64,000 bases of DNA, taken from contig CANMBE010000005.1 of assembly GCA_947495975.1 (NCBI GenBank), positions 1-64,000 of the forward strand, given 5' to 3'. Numbering within the stretch: the stretch's first letter is position 1; every line of letters begins with the position of its first letter. Positions 10,537 to 20,474 of this stretch are shown one piece after another. The position numbers and the translations under genes are program-made. A model generated the notes under the pieces. The model searched no databases. It was given only the letters and a program-made list of their open reading frames with translations, and was not told the DNA's origin. The stretch comes from Ignavibacteria bacterium (lineage in GTDB: Bacteria > Bacteroidota > Ignavibacteria > Kapaibacteriales > Kapaibacteriaceae).

Positions 10537-10692
10537 ATGAAGACGAAGAAAAAGCACGTAATTGCGCCAAAACCCTTGCAAACACTGAAACTTCTGACGA
10601 AGTTGGTGGCCGGTTGCCATGCGGTTGAGGCAGAAAAGGCAGAAAAAAATGCCTTCATTTTGTGTAAACAACATCTGTTCGTATACTCGTAG
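10537..10692 (+). CDS. Possible small ORF, 51 aa, basic N-terminus
   Basis: ATG ... TAG reads MKTKKKHVIAPKPLQTLKLLTKLVAGCHAVEAEKAEKNAFILCKQHLFVYS; below the ORF track cutoff; no family recognised. Confidence 0.25.
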   Translation: MKTKKKHVIAPKPLQTLKLLTKLVAGCHAVEAEKAEKNAFILCKQHLFVYS

Positions 10693-10793
10693 CGAGCCTA
10701 AAATGAAAATCAGCATTTGGTAATGCGTGCTGACGACGTTAAGCGAACAACTCACGGGGATTACAACTCTTATTTTTATCTAGGGATTAAGTC

Positions 10794-12128
10794 ATGAGAA
10801 AACTGTGCCTTCTTGCGGTATGTGCCGTGTTTGCTGTGCAGATGACGACAGCTGGTGGCGATAATACACAGGCCGTAGAGCCTGGTATTGACACAATGCG
10901 ACCGGTCTTGACGGTTCAGTCACTCCCATGTGGCGTTCGTGAGTACACGGCTACGGAAACGCGGAACATTCCGAATCCGCCGAGAGCTACGCCAAATGAA
11001 ACTGATCAAGTTGAGCGCGGGATCTTGTCGATCCGTCTTGCACTTGACCCACAGGCGAACAATGTTCGTCTAACGCTTATCAACCCAACAGCCTTCCCAA
11101 AGACACCTTTGGTGGCATCTGCTACTTTTGAAGTGTCTTTGATTGACGCATCAAAGCCTGGAACTGCTGTTGTTGAAGTCCGCGACTGGGCTAATAACCT
11201 CACGTCCAGCAACGTTAACATTGCTGCTGCAACGCCAACAGCGTCTGCAAAAGCGATTAACGTTGGTCAAATCAACGTAGGACAAAACGGCCAAGGCACA
11301 GTAACGATCACCAACAACACGGGTGGTCCAATGACGCTTACGGGCATTTCGCTCCAAACTGGCACGCGCTTCGCAATTACCGCTGGTGGCAATACACCAC
11401 AGCCAATCGCAAGCCCAGGCACACACACTATCGCCTTTAGCTATACTCCAGTAGCTGGATCTGAAGCAGGCGATGCAGATGTACTAACGGTATCAACGGC
11501 TTGTGGAGATGTAACTGTTGCGCTCTCAGGCACTGGTGGGGTATCGCGTATTGCTACTACTGACGCTCTCATGTTTGATGAAACTCGTGGTGATGTTGAA
11601 GACTGTACTCCTGTAAATCCAGATCGTATTACGATCACAAACACAGGCAATGTTGGAATGAACATCACGGGATGGACATTCAGCAACTCAGAATTCTACC
11701 CAGCTACAGGCACTCCAGCAGCTCCGATCCCAGTTGCAGCAGGCGCTTCGGTAACGGTCAACGTTTGTTTTAAGCGCGCTACAGTTGGTACAGCAACCGG
11801 AACTGTAACGTTTACGAATGATGCAACGGACGGTGTTGATAATGTTACCAACCTATCCGGTACGATCACTACTGGCGTTGAAGACGAGATGGGCAAGACA
11901 GCACGTGTATGGTTCGATGCTGCAAACGAGCAAATCGTTTTCACAACTATTAGTGTGAACTCACCTGTAACGGTGTATGACATCAACGGTAGTGTCCTTG
12001 CTTCGGCTCGCGTCAATGATGCTGGTTCGTTCCGTGTATCAACGCAGTCATGGGCAAATGGAGTTGTTCTTATCTCGTACACAGACGAGAGCGGTGTTCG
12101 CACCCGCACGCTATCGGTTCAACGCTAA
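10794..12128 (+). CDS. Secreted choice-of-anchor-D/Hydin-like repeat protein with a T9SS type A-like C-terminal sorting domain
   Basis: Signal peptide MRKLCLLAVCAVFAVQMTTA; repeats INVGQNGQGTVTITNNTGGPMTLTGIS... and PDRITITNTGNVGMNITGW...; C-terminus SPVTVYDINGSVLASARVNDAGSFRVSTQSWANGVVLISYTDESGVRTRTLSVQR. Confidence 0.8.
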   Translation: MRKLCLLAVCAVFAVQMTTAGGDNTQAVEPGIDTMRPVLTVQSLPCGVREYTATETRNIPNPPRATPNETDQVERGILSIRLALDPQANNVRLTLINPTAFPKTPLVASATFEVSLIDASKPGTAVVEVRDWANNLTSSNVNIAAATPTASAKAINVGQINVGQNGQGTVTITNNTGGPMTLTGISLQTGTRFAITAGGNTPQPIASPGTHTIAFSYTPVAGSEAGDADVLTVSTACGDVTVALSGTGGVSRIATTDALMFDETRGDVEDCTPVNPDRITITNTGNVGMNITGWTFSNSEFYPATGTPAAPIPVAAGASVTVNVCFKRATVGTATGTVTFTNDATDGVDNVTNLSGTITTGVEDEMGKTARVWFDAANEQIVFTTISVNSPVTVYDINGSVLASARVNDAGSFRVSTQSWANGVVLISYTDESGVRTRTLSVQR

Positions 12129-12154
12129 GGCGTCACCGTGAAATAGAAATCCCT

Positions 12155-12185
12155 AAAAGGGGCTGGCTTACGCCAGCCCCTTTTT
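12155..12185. terminator. Bidirectional intrinsic terminator overlapping the 3' end of the MATE gene
   Basis: AAAAGGGGCTGGC ttac GCCAGCCCCTTTTT. Confidence 0.92.
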
Positions 12186-13496
12186 CATTTGAGATTGATA
12201 ACGTAAGAAGTAGCCAACACTTGCCGTGATCAATCCCGTTAGATATCCAACCCAGATGCCCGCGGGTCCCATTCCAAAGGGAAATGCACAAACATATCCA
12301 ACTGGCATAGCAACGATTGTGTAGGATGAAAAGGCAATGATCGTTGGGATACGAGTATCATTCATGCCACGAAGAAGCCCCATTCCTACAGCCTGCATGC
12401 CGTCAAACAATTGAAATGCAGCGGCGTAGAGCAAGAGGTGGGCAGACAAAGCAATCACTGCAGGGTCGGCCACATACAGCGATGGCAACCAAAATCGCAG
12501 TGTTACGAATGCAGTAACTGCAATGAGTTCATAGGCTATAACCAGAAGTATGGCTGAGGAAGCGGCTCGGCGTAGCCCAGGCATATCCTTGCGTCCTGCA
12601 GCCGAGGCCACACGTAGGGTAGCGGCCGTGCTTAGCCCTAGAGCAATCATAAATGTTATCGATGCCAGGTTGAGAGCAATTTGGTGGGCGGCAAGCTGTG
12701 TTGCACCGATCCAGCCTATCATGATTGCACCTGCGGCAAATGCTAGCACCTCTAGGGTGATTTGTAAGCCGATTGAAGCCCCGGATGTGAATAATAACTT
12801 TCTATCGCCTCTGGAGGCCCGTGAGGTGGCATGATTGCGAAGCGGTGCGAAATATGCGAACCGTCGCCACGCCCAAAATGCGACAGCGGCGGCTGCAACA
12901 CGGGAGAGAAAGGTTGCAAAGCCCGCACCTTCTACGCCCATTGTCGGCGCACCAAGATTGCCCCAGATAAAGACCCAATTGAGGAACACATTGAGTACGT
13001 TTGCCCCCAGTGCGATCATCATCGGTAGCCTGGTGTTGCCGAGCGCTTCTGTGGTTTGTTTGAAAGCCCCAAAAGCTAGTCGAAAGAGAAAACTTAAAAC
13101 GAGCCATCGGAAAAACGGTGTGGCAATCTGTGTCACATCATCAGGGGCACCCAGAATGCTGAGGAATGGGCTGAGGGATAGCAACATCGCTACCAGCGCC
13201 AGGGAGACCACAATCGTGATTCTTGTCCCCGTTCGTGCCACGCCCGCCACATGGGCATGATCGCCCCGTGCCCACGATGCCGCAGCCATTGGGGTAATGG
13301 CTACCGTAAAGCCTATCCCAAAAAGCATAACAATCATGGTTGAGGAGCCAGCCAGGGTTACGGCTGCTAGCGATGCGGTGCCCAAACTGCCCACCATTAT
13401 GCTGTCAACAGCCACAGTGAGCATGTCTGATACATACGATGCGGCAACCGGCAGAGAGAGAGTAATTGTCTCTCGAAAATCTTTGATTCGTGACAT
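12168..13496 (-). CDS. MATE family efflux transporter
   Basis: 12 TM-like pattern; ITLSLPVAASYVSDMLTVAVDSIMVGSLG N-terminus; internal repeat architecture. Confidence 0.92.
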   Translation of the reverse strand: MSRIKDFRETITLSLPVAASYVSDMLTVAVDSIMVGSLGTASLAAVTLAGSSTMIVMLFGIGFTVAITPMAAASWARGDHAHVAGVARTGTRITIVVSLALVAMLLSLSPFLSILGAPDDVTQIATPFFRWLVLSFLFRLAFGAFKQTTEALGNTRLPMMIALGANVLNVFLNWVFIWGNLGAPTMGVEGAGFATFLSRVAAAAVAFWAWRRFAYFAPLRNHATSRASRGDRKLLFTSGASIGLQITLEVLAFAAGAIMIGWIGATQLAAHQIALNLASITFMIALGLSTAATLRVASAAGRKDMPGLRRAASSAILLVIAYELIAVTAFVTLRFWLPSLYVADPAVIALSAHLLLYAAAFQLFDGMQAVGMGLLRGMNDTRIPTIIAFSSYTIVAMPVGYVCAFPFGMGPAGIWVGYLTGLITASVGYFLRYQSQMKKGLA

Positions 13497-13576
13497 GGTG
13501 GAAACTTGACACAAAAAAAGGAGATGTACACTTCGTAACTTCGTTGGATTCGCATTTTTTTACGCAATTCCAACCC

Positions 13577-14602
13577 ATGGCCAGTTTTCGGATATTCTCA
13601 AACGACGTCGGTATCGATCTCGGTACGGCAAACACGCTCATCTGGCAAAAGGGCAAAGGGATCGTTCTGAACGAGCCCTCGATCGTAGCGTTCGATCGTA
13701 CTACCAAGAACATCATTGCCATCGGCCATGAGGCCGAGAAGATGGTCGGTAAAACTCACCGCGACATCAAGACGATTCGCCCCTTAAAAGATGGTGTGAT
13801 CGCCGACTTTGAAATTGCTGAAGGAATGCTTCGCGCCTTCATACAAAAAACGTCAACTTCCATCGCTCATGCAAAACGCATGGTGATCTGTGTGCCATCG
13901 GGCATCACGGAAGTTGAGAAACGTGCAGTGCGCGATTCTGCTGAGCATGCTGGTGCAAAACAAGTTCATCTCATTGCCGAGCCGATGGCTGCTGCGATTG
14001 GAATTGGACTAGATGTGCATGAGCCGATGGGCAACATGGTTGTTGATATCGGTGGTGGCACAACAGAGATTGCCGTGATTGCACTATCTGGAATTGTTGT
14101 TGATGAATCAATTCGTATCGCAGGTGATGAACTCACGAACGCAGTTGTGAATTGGTTCAAACGTCAGCACAACATTCTCATTGGAGATCGCACCGCTGAA
14201 ATCATTAAGGTCAACGTTGGATCTGCATGGCCCCTTCCCGAAGAGCTTGAGATTGAAGTAAAGGGTAGAGACATGGTTGCAGGTACGCCAAAGAGCACCA
14301 TTGTCTCTAGCGAAGAAATTCGCGAAGCGCTCAATGAAAACGTTTCTACGATTATCGAAGCCGTTCTTACTCTGCTAGAAAAAACACCGCCTGAACTCTC
14401 CGCAGATATTTTTGATCGTGGAATTATTCTTTCTGGTGGTGGTGCGTTGTTAAAAGGCCTTGACGAACGCCTCCGACGCGAAACATCGTTGCCGGTGCAC
14501 GTTGCGGATGATCCTCTTACGGCTGTTGTACGCGGTACGGGTAAGGTGCTAGAGGATCTTGATGCGTATTCGTCTGTCCTTATAAAGTCTAAGCGCTACT
14601 AA
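13577..14602 (+). CDS. mreB: Rod shape-determining protein MreB
   Basis: NDVGIDLGTANTLIWQKGKGIVLNEPSIVAFD, VVDIGGGTTEIAVIALSGIVV, GIILSGGGALLKGLDERL. Confidence 0.98.
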   Translation: MASFRIFSNDVGIDLGTANTLIWQKGKGIVLNEPSIVAFDRTTKNIIAIGHEAEKMVGKTHRDIKTIRPLKDGVIADFEIAEGMLRAFIQKTSTSIAHAKRMVICVPSGITEVEKRAVRDSAEHAGAKQVHLIAEPMAAAIGIGLDVHEPMGNMVVDIGGGTTEIAVIALSGIVVDESIRIAGDELTNAVVNWFKRQHNILIGDRTAEIIKVNVGSAWPLPEELEIEVKGRDMVAGTPKSTIVSSEEIREALNENVSTIIEAVLTLLEKTPPELSADIFDRGIILSGGGALLKGLDERLRRETSLPVHVADDPLTAVVRGTGKVLEDLDAYSSVLIKSKRY

Positions 14603-15453
14603 TGCGTCGGTTAATCGACTTTGTTGTTCGATTCAAGAATTACATCACGTTATGCACGCTGGTGGTGATGTCTTTTGCATTCATGAGTGTTGGGAGTCTG
14701 TCCCAACTTGGTGGATTTCGTGCTGTGATCGTGGGTTCTATTGGTTGGATGCAATCGCTGTTTGCATGGATCCCAAATCCTGTTGCGTTGAAGAGTGAAA
14801 ACCTTGCACTTCGCGAGCTCAATCTTCAACTGGCTGTAGAGTCGGCACGGTCACGTCAATCAATGGTGGAAAATGCAACCCTTCGTGCAATGTTGGAATT
14901 GCCTGCATATACAGACTACCATCTCATTGCCGCCGACGTCGTTGGAAAGACCACGACACAACTACGTAATTATGCCACGATAAATAAAGGGGCAGACGAC
15001 GGTATTCAAGAAGGAATGTGCTGCATAACTGATGCTGGATTGGTGGGTATCGTTATTGGAACGTCTCCACATTTTGCTGTACTACAGTTATTGCTCAACC
15101 GAGATATGCGTGTGAGTGCAAAGGTGCAACGCACACGTGTAGATGGAATCATTCAGTGGGAAGGAGAGACGTTTCTCGTGTTAAAAAACATTCCACGCTC
15201 TCTTGATGTGCAAGCAGGGGATGCTGTGCTTACGTCAACGTATAGCGCAAAGTATCCTCCAAACGTTGTTGTTGGTCGCATAACACAAGTAAGCGAAGAA
15301 GCAAATTCATTGTTTCGCAGAGTTGTTGTTGAGCCTGCGGTAAACTTTGCAACGTTGGAGCAATTATTCGTTGTAGATACAAGATCGAATGCTGAACGAG
15401 CAGAGATTGAACGGCGAGTAGAAGATCACCTTAAACAGCGAACAGCGCCGTAA
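14602..15453 (+). CDS. mreC: Rod shape-determining protein MreC
   Basis: N-terminal TM, coiled coil, DYHLIAADVVGKTTTQLRNYATINKGADDGIQEGMCCITDAGLVG; directly after mreB. Confidence 0.95.
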   Translation: MRRLIDFVVRFKNYITLCTLVVMSFAFMSVGSLSQLGGFRAVIVGSIGWMQSLFAWIPNPVALKSENLALRELNLQLAVESARSRQSMVENATLRAMLELPAYTDYHLIAADVVGKTTTQLRNYATINKGADDGIQEGMCCITDAGLVGIVIGTSPHFAVLQLLLNRDMRVSAKVQRTRVDGIIQWEGETFLVLKNIPRSLDVQAGDAVLTSTYSAKYPPNVVVGRITQVSEEANSLFRRVVVEPAVNFATLEQLFVVDTRSNAERAEIERRVEDHLKQRTAP

Positions 15454-15459
15454 TTCATC

Positions 15460-15993
15460 ATGGCCGTAAAGTTTGATCTCAATAGATCTCAATTCATAAC
15501 AAATCCGGCTTTGCGGTTTGTTGCCTACGCCGTTGTTGCACTCCTTCTCAATGTAGTGCATGTGGTGTTCTTGCGATTTGTGGCAGTGAGCTCTGTTACG
15601 CCAGACCTCCTTCTCATCCTTACGGTCTGGATTGCAGTTGTTGAGGGACAGTTTACCGGTATGATCGCGGGCTTTCTATTTGGGCTGCTCTTTGACGTGG
15701 TCTCGGCCGACGTGCTTGGGTCGAATGCTTTGGCTAAAACCGCTGCAGGGTTTGTGGCGGGCTACTTTTGGAAAGAAAACCTTTCCTTGCAGACCATTGG
15801 CAACTACCGATTTCTCTTTGTGGTGGCCCTTGCAGGCGGTGTTCATAACCTCCTGTACTACTTTTTCTACGTCCGCCCAATGCAGATTTCGTTTGGAATG
15901 TTCTTCCTGAAATATGGTGTGGCCACTACACTTTACACAACGGTGGCGGCTGTCTTCCCTATGCTCTACGTTAATAGGCGCAAGGACCAGTAG
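15460..15993 (+). CDS. mreD: Rod shape-determining protein MreD
   Basis: Small multi-TM protein (PDLLLILTVWIAVVEGQFTGMIAGFLFGLLFDV) in mreBCD order. Confidence 0.9.
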   Translation: MAVKFDLNRSQFITNPALRFVAYAVVALLLNVVHVVFLRFVAVSSVTPDLLLILTVWIAVVEGQFTGMIAGFLFGLLFDVVSADVLGSNALAKTAAGFVAGYFWKENLSLQTIGNYRFLFVVALAGGVHNLLYYFFYVRPMQISFGMFFLKYGVATTLYTTVAAVFPMLYVNRRKDQ

Positions 15994-16128
15994 GCTGGCA
16001 GATGTAGATGTTTGTTGTGTGGATAACTACGGGCGCGGGGTAACGCCGAGCTGTCGCAATTTGGGCGGTTGTGGAGAGGCTGGTTTAAGAACGCCGGCCG
16101 TGTACAATCATATTCGGAATGCTACGAG

Positions 16129-19100
16129 ATGTACCTGTCGAAACTCGAAATGGTGGGATTCAAGAGCTTTGGTCTCAAGACTGATCTCTCTTTCACGGAT
16201 GGCATTACAGCTATCGTTGGCCCCAATGGTTGTGGTAAGACCAATGTTGTTGACGCGATACGCTGGGTACTAGGCGAACAGAAAACGTCGATGCTCAGAG
16301 CCGATTCAATGGATCAGGTGATTTTCAACGGCTCACGAACACGTAAGCCCCTTGGAATGGCAGAAGTATCGTTGACGATTGAAAACAATAAGCAGATACT
16401 ACCTACAGAATATTCGCAGGTAGTGATCACTCGCAGGCTGTTTAGAAACGGAGAGAGCCAATATCTCTTGAATAAAACACAGTGCAGACTGCGCGACATT
16501 GTGGACTTGTTTATGGATACTGGTATGGGCTCTGATGCCTATTCAGTTATCGAGCTTAAGATGATTGAAACAATCTTGAGCGATAAGGCAGATGAGCGAC
16601 GTCACCTTTTTGAAGAGGCTGCTGGCGTAACGAAATACAAGGCACGCAGGCGTGAAGCGCAGCGCAAACTTGATGCAGCTATGCGAGACATTGCACGCGT
16701 GCAAGACATTGTACGCGAAGTGCAGAAGACCGTTAATTCGCTTGCACGTCAGGCTGAGAAGGCGCGACAACACCAGGACCTTTCAACAAAGCTTCGCGAG
16801 TTTGATCGCATGCTTTTTGCATTTGAATACGCAGAAGAATATGTGGCGCTTAGCCAACTGTTAGAACTCATCACAGGTGTCCGCAAGCGCAGAGAAGAAC
16901 GTGAGAGCTCGCTCACAGCCGCTGAGCTCCAGATAGTAACTGCTGAACAGACACATGAAAAAATGGAGCAGGAACTCAGGGCAGCCATCACTTTCGAGAA
17001 TGATGTTCGTGCTTCTTTGAGTGAAGTTCAACAAGCAATCTCACTTGTTGATGAGAGAAGTGCATCTGCGCAAAGAGCCTTGGAGCGCCTTGATCGTGAA
17101 CAAAACGAATCACAAACGCAGCAGACATCTACTGCTGAAGAACTACGCCTCGTTCGGGAACGCATCTCAGAGAGCCGTGTGGCACTTGAAGCCGAAACAA
17201 CGGAATTTGAGAAGCAGCGCGCGCTTGTTGAAGAATCACAGACAAGCTTTGCGAAGATGAGACAAGAAATGCATGAGCTGCGTGATGGGCTCACTGCAGC
17301 GCGACAGAATCTAAACGAACAACAGAATCAAGCAGATCGTTTTCGTATCCAAGGTGAAGGACAGCAACGTAGGCTCGCAGAAAACACTGCACAACAACGT
17401 CAGACGACTGACCGCCTGCAACAGGTAGAAGAACAGATTTCGCGAGAGAGCGCTGACCTGCCGTCAATGGACCAGCAACTGGCCGAGTCTGAGCAACGCT
17501 TGCATACTGCAGAAGCTCGTCAACGTGATCTGCAAGGTGAACAAGAAGTACTTCAGAAAGACTCGGAGGACCTGCGGTCCCGCCTTGGTCACAGCTCTGC
17601 ATCGCTTGAATTTTTAATGGGGCTTGTTGATACCGCTGAAAGCAGCAAGTTCTTGATGAACACGCCTGAGTGGACACCTTCAGCTGAAAAGTTGACGCTT
17701 GCCGAAGTAATAAACACCAGTGAGGAGCTACGTGTTGCGATTGAGGCTGCATTGGGTGATGCCGCGCGATATTTTGTTGTTGCACGCCGGACAGAAGCTC
17801 AACAAGCAATTGGCGCACTCTCAAAAAACAATGTAGGCAAGGCAACATTCCTTTGCCGCGATGCTATTCCGTCAATTGATGCGCCGCCACATCTCGGTAA
17901 TGTTGAAGGAATTGTTGGTTGGGCATCCGAGCTCGTGCAATCAGATGATGGATTGCGCGGGGCAGTTCGTGGGATATTAGGTCACACGATCATTGTCAAA
18001 ACAATCGATGACGCATGGCGCGCCATCAGCGAAACACCTGCGGTATCTGCAGTTACACTCTCTGGTGAAATCGTTCATCGCTCCGGTGCAGTTCGTGGTG
18101 GATCTACGTCTCGCACCGAAGGTGTGCGTGTTGGAAGACGCGAGCGCATAGATCAAATGCGCAGCGAGATAGCAATACTTGAGCAAAGAATCGCAGACGT
18201 AGATAGCCGACTCCGAGACGTAAAACAAGAGCTTGGAACGATTGATCTACGCCGGTTGGGCGACGAAGTACGCAAGGTTGCTCTGATCCGCAATGAGCGC
18301 CAGCAACGCCTCGATGCACTTCGCGGACGCATTGATGACATTCACCAACAGCAACAAAGTCTGGCTGAGGAAGCTCGGAAGATTGCCGAAGAACTTGGTG
18401 CCCTTCAAGGTGATACCACTGCCGCAGAGCAGGTTATTGCCGAGGCTGCCAAGGATTTGTCAGAGCGAGAAGCTGATGTGACTTCTGCAACAGAAGCCCT
18501 CCAAACGGCCGAGCAACACGTTACACAGCGCACAGGTGAAATGCGTGCTGTTGAGCTTCGTGTTGTGAGACTCACTGGTGATGCGCAAACGTTAGTCAGC
18601 GATGAAGGCAGACTTTCTAATCAAAGTCTCACAATCGAACAACGCCGTGAACAACGCGAGAATGAACGATCAGACTTGCAACAACAAATTGAACGACTTC
18701 AGGTAGACCGGGCTGAATCCGATACCAGCGCCACAACAGTAGTTGCGCGATTGGCCGAAGCTCGAAACAAGCGTGAAAGTCTTGAACTAGCCGTTCGCGA
18801 TGATTCAACCGCATTCCACCTTGCTGGTGAAAATGTTCGTCAGTTGCGTAAAGGGCTTGATGGAGTTGTGAGTGAGCAGCATGAGGCTGACCTAAAGCAC
18901 AACGAAGTACGCCTCCGCATGGAATCGCTTGCTCGCCGTGCAGTAGAGGAACTAGATTTAGTAGTGCCCGAGCAGCCAACAACGCCAGATTCAGATGTGG
19001 TTCCAGAAGAACTGCGCACGCAAGTGCAGGAGCTCCGTCGCAAGCTCACATCCATGGGTAACGTGAATTTTCTTGCACTCGAAGAACATGAGAGAGAAAA

Positions 19101-19671
19101 TGAGCGTTTTCAATTCTTGACCCAACAGCTCTCAGACCTAACTGATAGTGAGCGCACGCTCAACCAGACAATTGCTGAAATCAATCTAACAGCTCGTGAA
19201 AAATTCACAGATACGTTCATCAAGATTCGTGAAAACTTCTCAGTGCTTTTCAAGATGCTCTTTAGTGAGGACGACGAATCAGATCTTCAGATGATAGAAT
19301 CTGCAGACAACGATCCTCTTGAGTGTACGATTGAGATCACTGCAAAGCCCCGTGGAAAACGTCCTCATAGCATTGAAATGTTGTCAGGGGGCGAAAAAAC
19401 GCTCACAGCTATTGCGCTTCTCTTTGCTATCTATTTGGTGAAGCCAAGTCCCTTCTGTATTCTGGACGAGGTTGATGCTCCGCTTGATGATGCTAACGTT
19501 GATCGATATCTGAAAATCATCCGGAAGTTCTCCGAGAACACACAATTCTTGATGATTACTCACAATAAGCGGACGATGGAAGCGGCTGATACGTTGTATG
19601 GAGTAACAATGGAAGAGCCGGCGGTTTCAAAGGTTGTATCCGTACTGCTTGCTGGCAAGTCTGCCGCCTGA
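16129..19671 (+). CDS. smc: Chromosome segregation protein SMC
   Basis: MYLSKLEMVGFKSFGLKTDLSFTDGITAIVGPNGCGKTNVVDAIRWVLGEQ, long coiled coils and hinge, LSGGEKTLTAIALLFAIYLVKPSPFCILDEVDAPLDDANVDRY. Confidence 0.98.
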   Translation: MYLSKLEMVGFKSFGLKTDLSFTDGITAIVGPNGCGKTNVVDAIRWVLGEQKTSMLRADSMDQVIFNGSRTRKPLGMAEVSLTIENNKQILPTEYSQVVITRRLFRNGESQYLLNKTQCRLRDIVDLFMDTGMGSDAYSVIELKMIETILSDKADERRHLFEEAAGVTKYKARRREAQRKLDAAMRDIARVQDIVREVQKTVNSLARQAEKARQHQDLSTKLREFDRMLFAFEYAEEYVALSQLLELITGVRKRREERESSLTAAELQIVTAEQTHEKMEQELRAAITFENDVRASLSEVQQAISLVDERSASAQRALERLDREQNESQTQQTSTAEELRLVRERISESRVALEAETTEFEKQRALVEESQTSFAKMRQEMHELRDGLTAARQNLNEQQNQADRFRIQGEGQQRRLAENTAQQRQTTDRLQQVEEQISRESADLPSMDQQLAESEQRLHTAEARQRDLQGEQEVLQKDSEDLRSRLGHSSASLEFLMGLVDTAESSKFLMNTPEWTPSAEKLTLAEVINTSEELRVAIEAALGDAARYFVVARRTEAQQAIGALSKNNVGKATFLCRDAIPSIDAPPHLGNVEGIVGWASELVQSDDGLRGAVRGILGHTIIVKTIDDAWRAISETPAVSAVTLSGEIVHRSGAVRGGSTSRTEGVRVGRRERIDQMRSEIAILEQRIADVDSRLRDVKQELGTIDLRRLGDEVRKVALIRNERQQRLDALRGRIDDIHQQQQSLAEEARKIAEELGALQGDTTAAEQVIAEAAKDLSEREADVTSATEALQTAEQHVTQRTGEMRAVELRVVRLTGDAQTLVSDEGRLSNQSLTIEQRREQRENERSDLQQQIERLQVDRAESDTSATTVVARLAEARNKRESLELAVRDDSTAFHLAGENVRQLRKGLDGVVSEQHEADLKHNEVRLRMESLARRAVEELDLVVPEQPTTPDSDVVPEELRTQVQELRRKLTSMGNVNFLALEEHERENERFQFLTQQLSDLTDSERTLNQTIAEINLTAREKFTDTFIKIRENFSVLFKMLFSEDDESDLQMIESADNDPLECTIEITAKPRGKRPHSIEMLSGGEKTLTAIALLFAIYLVKPSPFCILDEVDAPLDDANVDRYLKIIRKFSENTQFLMITHNKRTMEAADTLYGVTMEEPAVSKVVSVLLAGKSAA

Positions 19672-19699
19672 CATTTGTGACACTAATTCGAATCTGACT

Positions 19700-20236
19700 A
19701 TGAAGAGTCTTCTTTCCCTTGTTGCTGTTGCACTCTTGTTCTTCTCGCATGCATCTGCTGCGCCTGGAGACGAGCCTGAGCAGATTGTAATCAGCGAGAC
19801 TATCAATGGATCGTTTGGGAAGGTCTGGCGATCTGTGAAACGCTCTATGGAGGCATTCGGATGCCCTAAGCCTCAGATTGAAAAGATTATTGAACCAGCA
19901 GAAGAGGGTGGACTGTATAAGGGTCAGTATATCTCTGATTATTGTATCCTAGCAGAGGGAGAAGACTCCACCCGTGATGTTATCGAGAAGTATTCCGTTG
20001 CCCCACGTATTCGGGGTGGCATTTGGGTAACGTGCCGCGTGCAGTACAAGCTCAACGTTAAGGAAGAAGAAGGCGGGAAGACGAAAATCATCCTACGCGC
20101 GGAAATGTCGGGATTCGAAACATACATCACCGCAGCAAATCACTTCTGGGTCTCGAATGGAGATTTAGAACGGAGCATGATGTTGTCGATTTTGAAGTAC
20201 ACACAAGACGAACTTCAAAAAAGTACATCAGAGTAA
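19700..20236 (+). CDS. Secreted hypothetical protein
   Basis: Signal peptide MKSLLSLVAVALLFFSHASAA; 178 aa; coherent frame; no family recognised (possibly SRPBCC-like). Confidence 0.7.
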   Translation: MKSLLSLVAVALLFFSHASAAPGDEPEQIVISETINGSFGKVWRSVKRSMEAFGCPKPQIEKIIEPAEEGGLYKGQYISDYCILAEGEDSTRDVIEKYSVAPRIRGGIWVTCRVQYKLNVKEEEGGKTKIILRAEMSGFETYITAANHFWVSNGDLERSMMLSILKYTQDELQKSTSE

Positions 20237-20240
20237 AAGT

Positions 20241-20474
20241 CTACTGGCTCACGGCCACTTCATATTCTGCGACCTTTATATCAAACTCTACACCCGGCGT
20301 GTAGAGTTTTGCTGTTTCTTCTGTAAGGGGCTTTGTAACGCGGACTGTAGCCCAACAGCCTCCATGAAACTTGACAACTTCTGCTGCATAGAGTGGCTTA
20401 CCGCGCAGAGAAATGTTATACGTATTGCCGATGACAAATTCTTCTTTGTCAACCTTATCGTGAACTGGTTTCAT
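20241..20474 (-). CDS. Small conserved-looking hypothetical protein, 77 aa
   Basis: MKPVHDKVDKEEFVIGNTYNISLRGKPLYAAEVVKFHGGCWATVRVTKPLTEETAKLYTPGVEFDIKVAEYEVAVSQ; start overlaps lysC 3' end by 20 bp. Confidence 0.7.
   Translation of the reverse strand: MKPVHDKVDKEEFVIGNTYNISLRGKPLYAAEVVKFHGGCWATVRVTKPLTEETAKLYTPGVEFDIKVAEYEVAVSQ
20283..20310 (+). terminator. Perfect 11-bp hairpin, likely terminator of the upstream plus-strand gene, inside the opposing CDS
   Basis: AAACTCTACAC ccggc GTGTAGAGTTT followed by T. Confidence 0.6.

Noticed and set aside
17291-17848. 185-aa minus ORF inside smc
   Set aside because: Antisense to a conserved SMC coiled coil; no recognisable domain.
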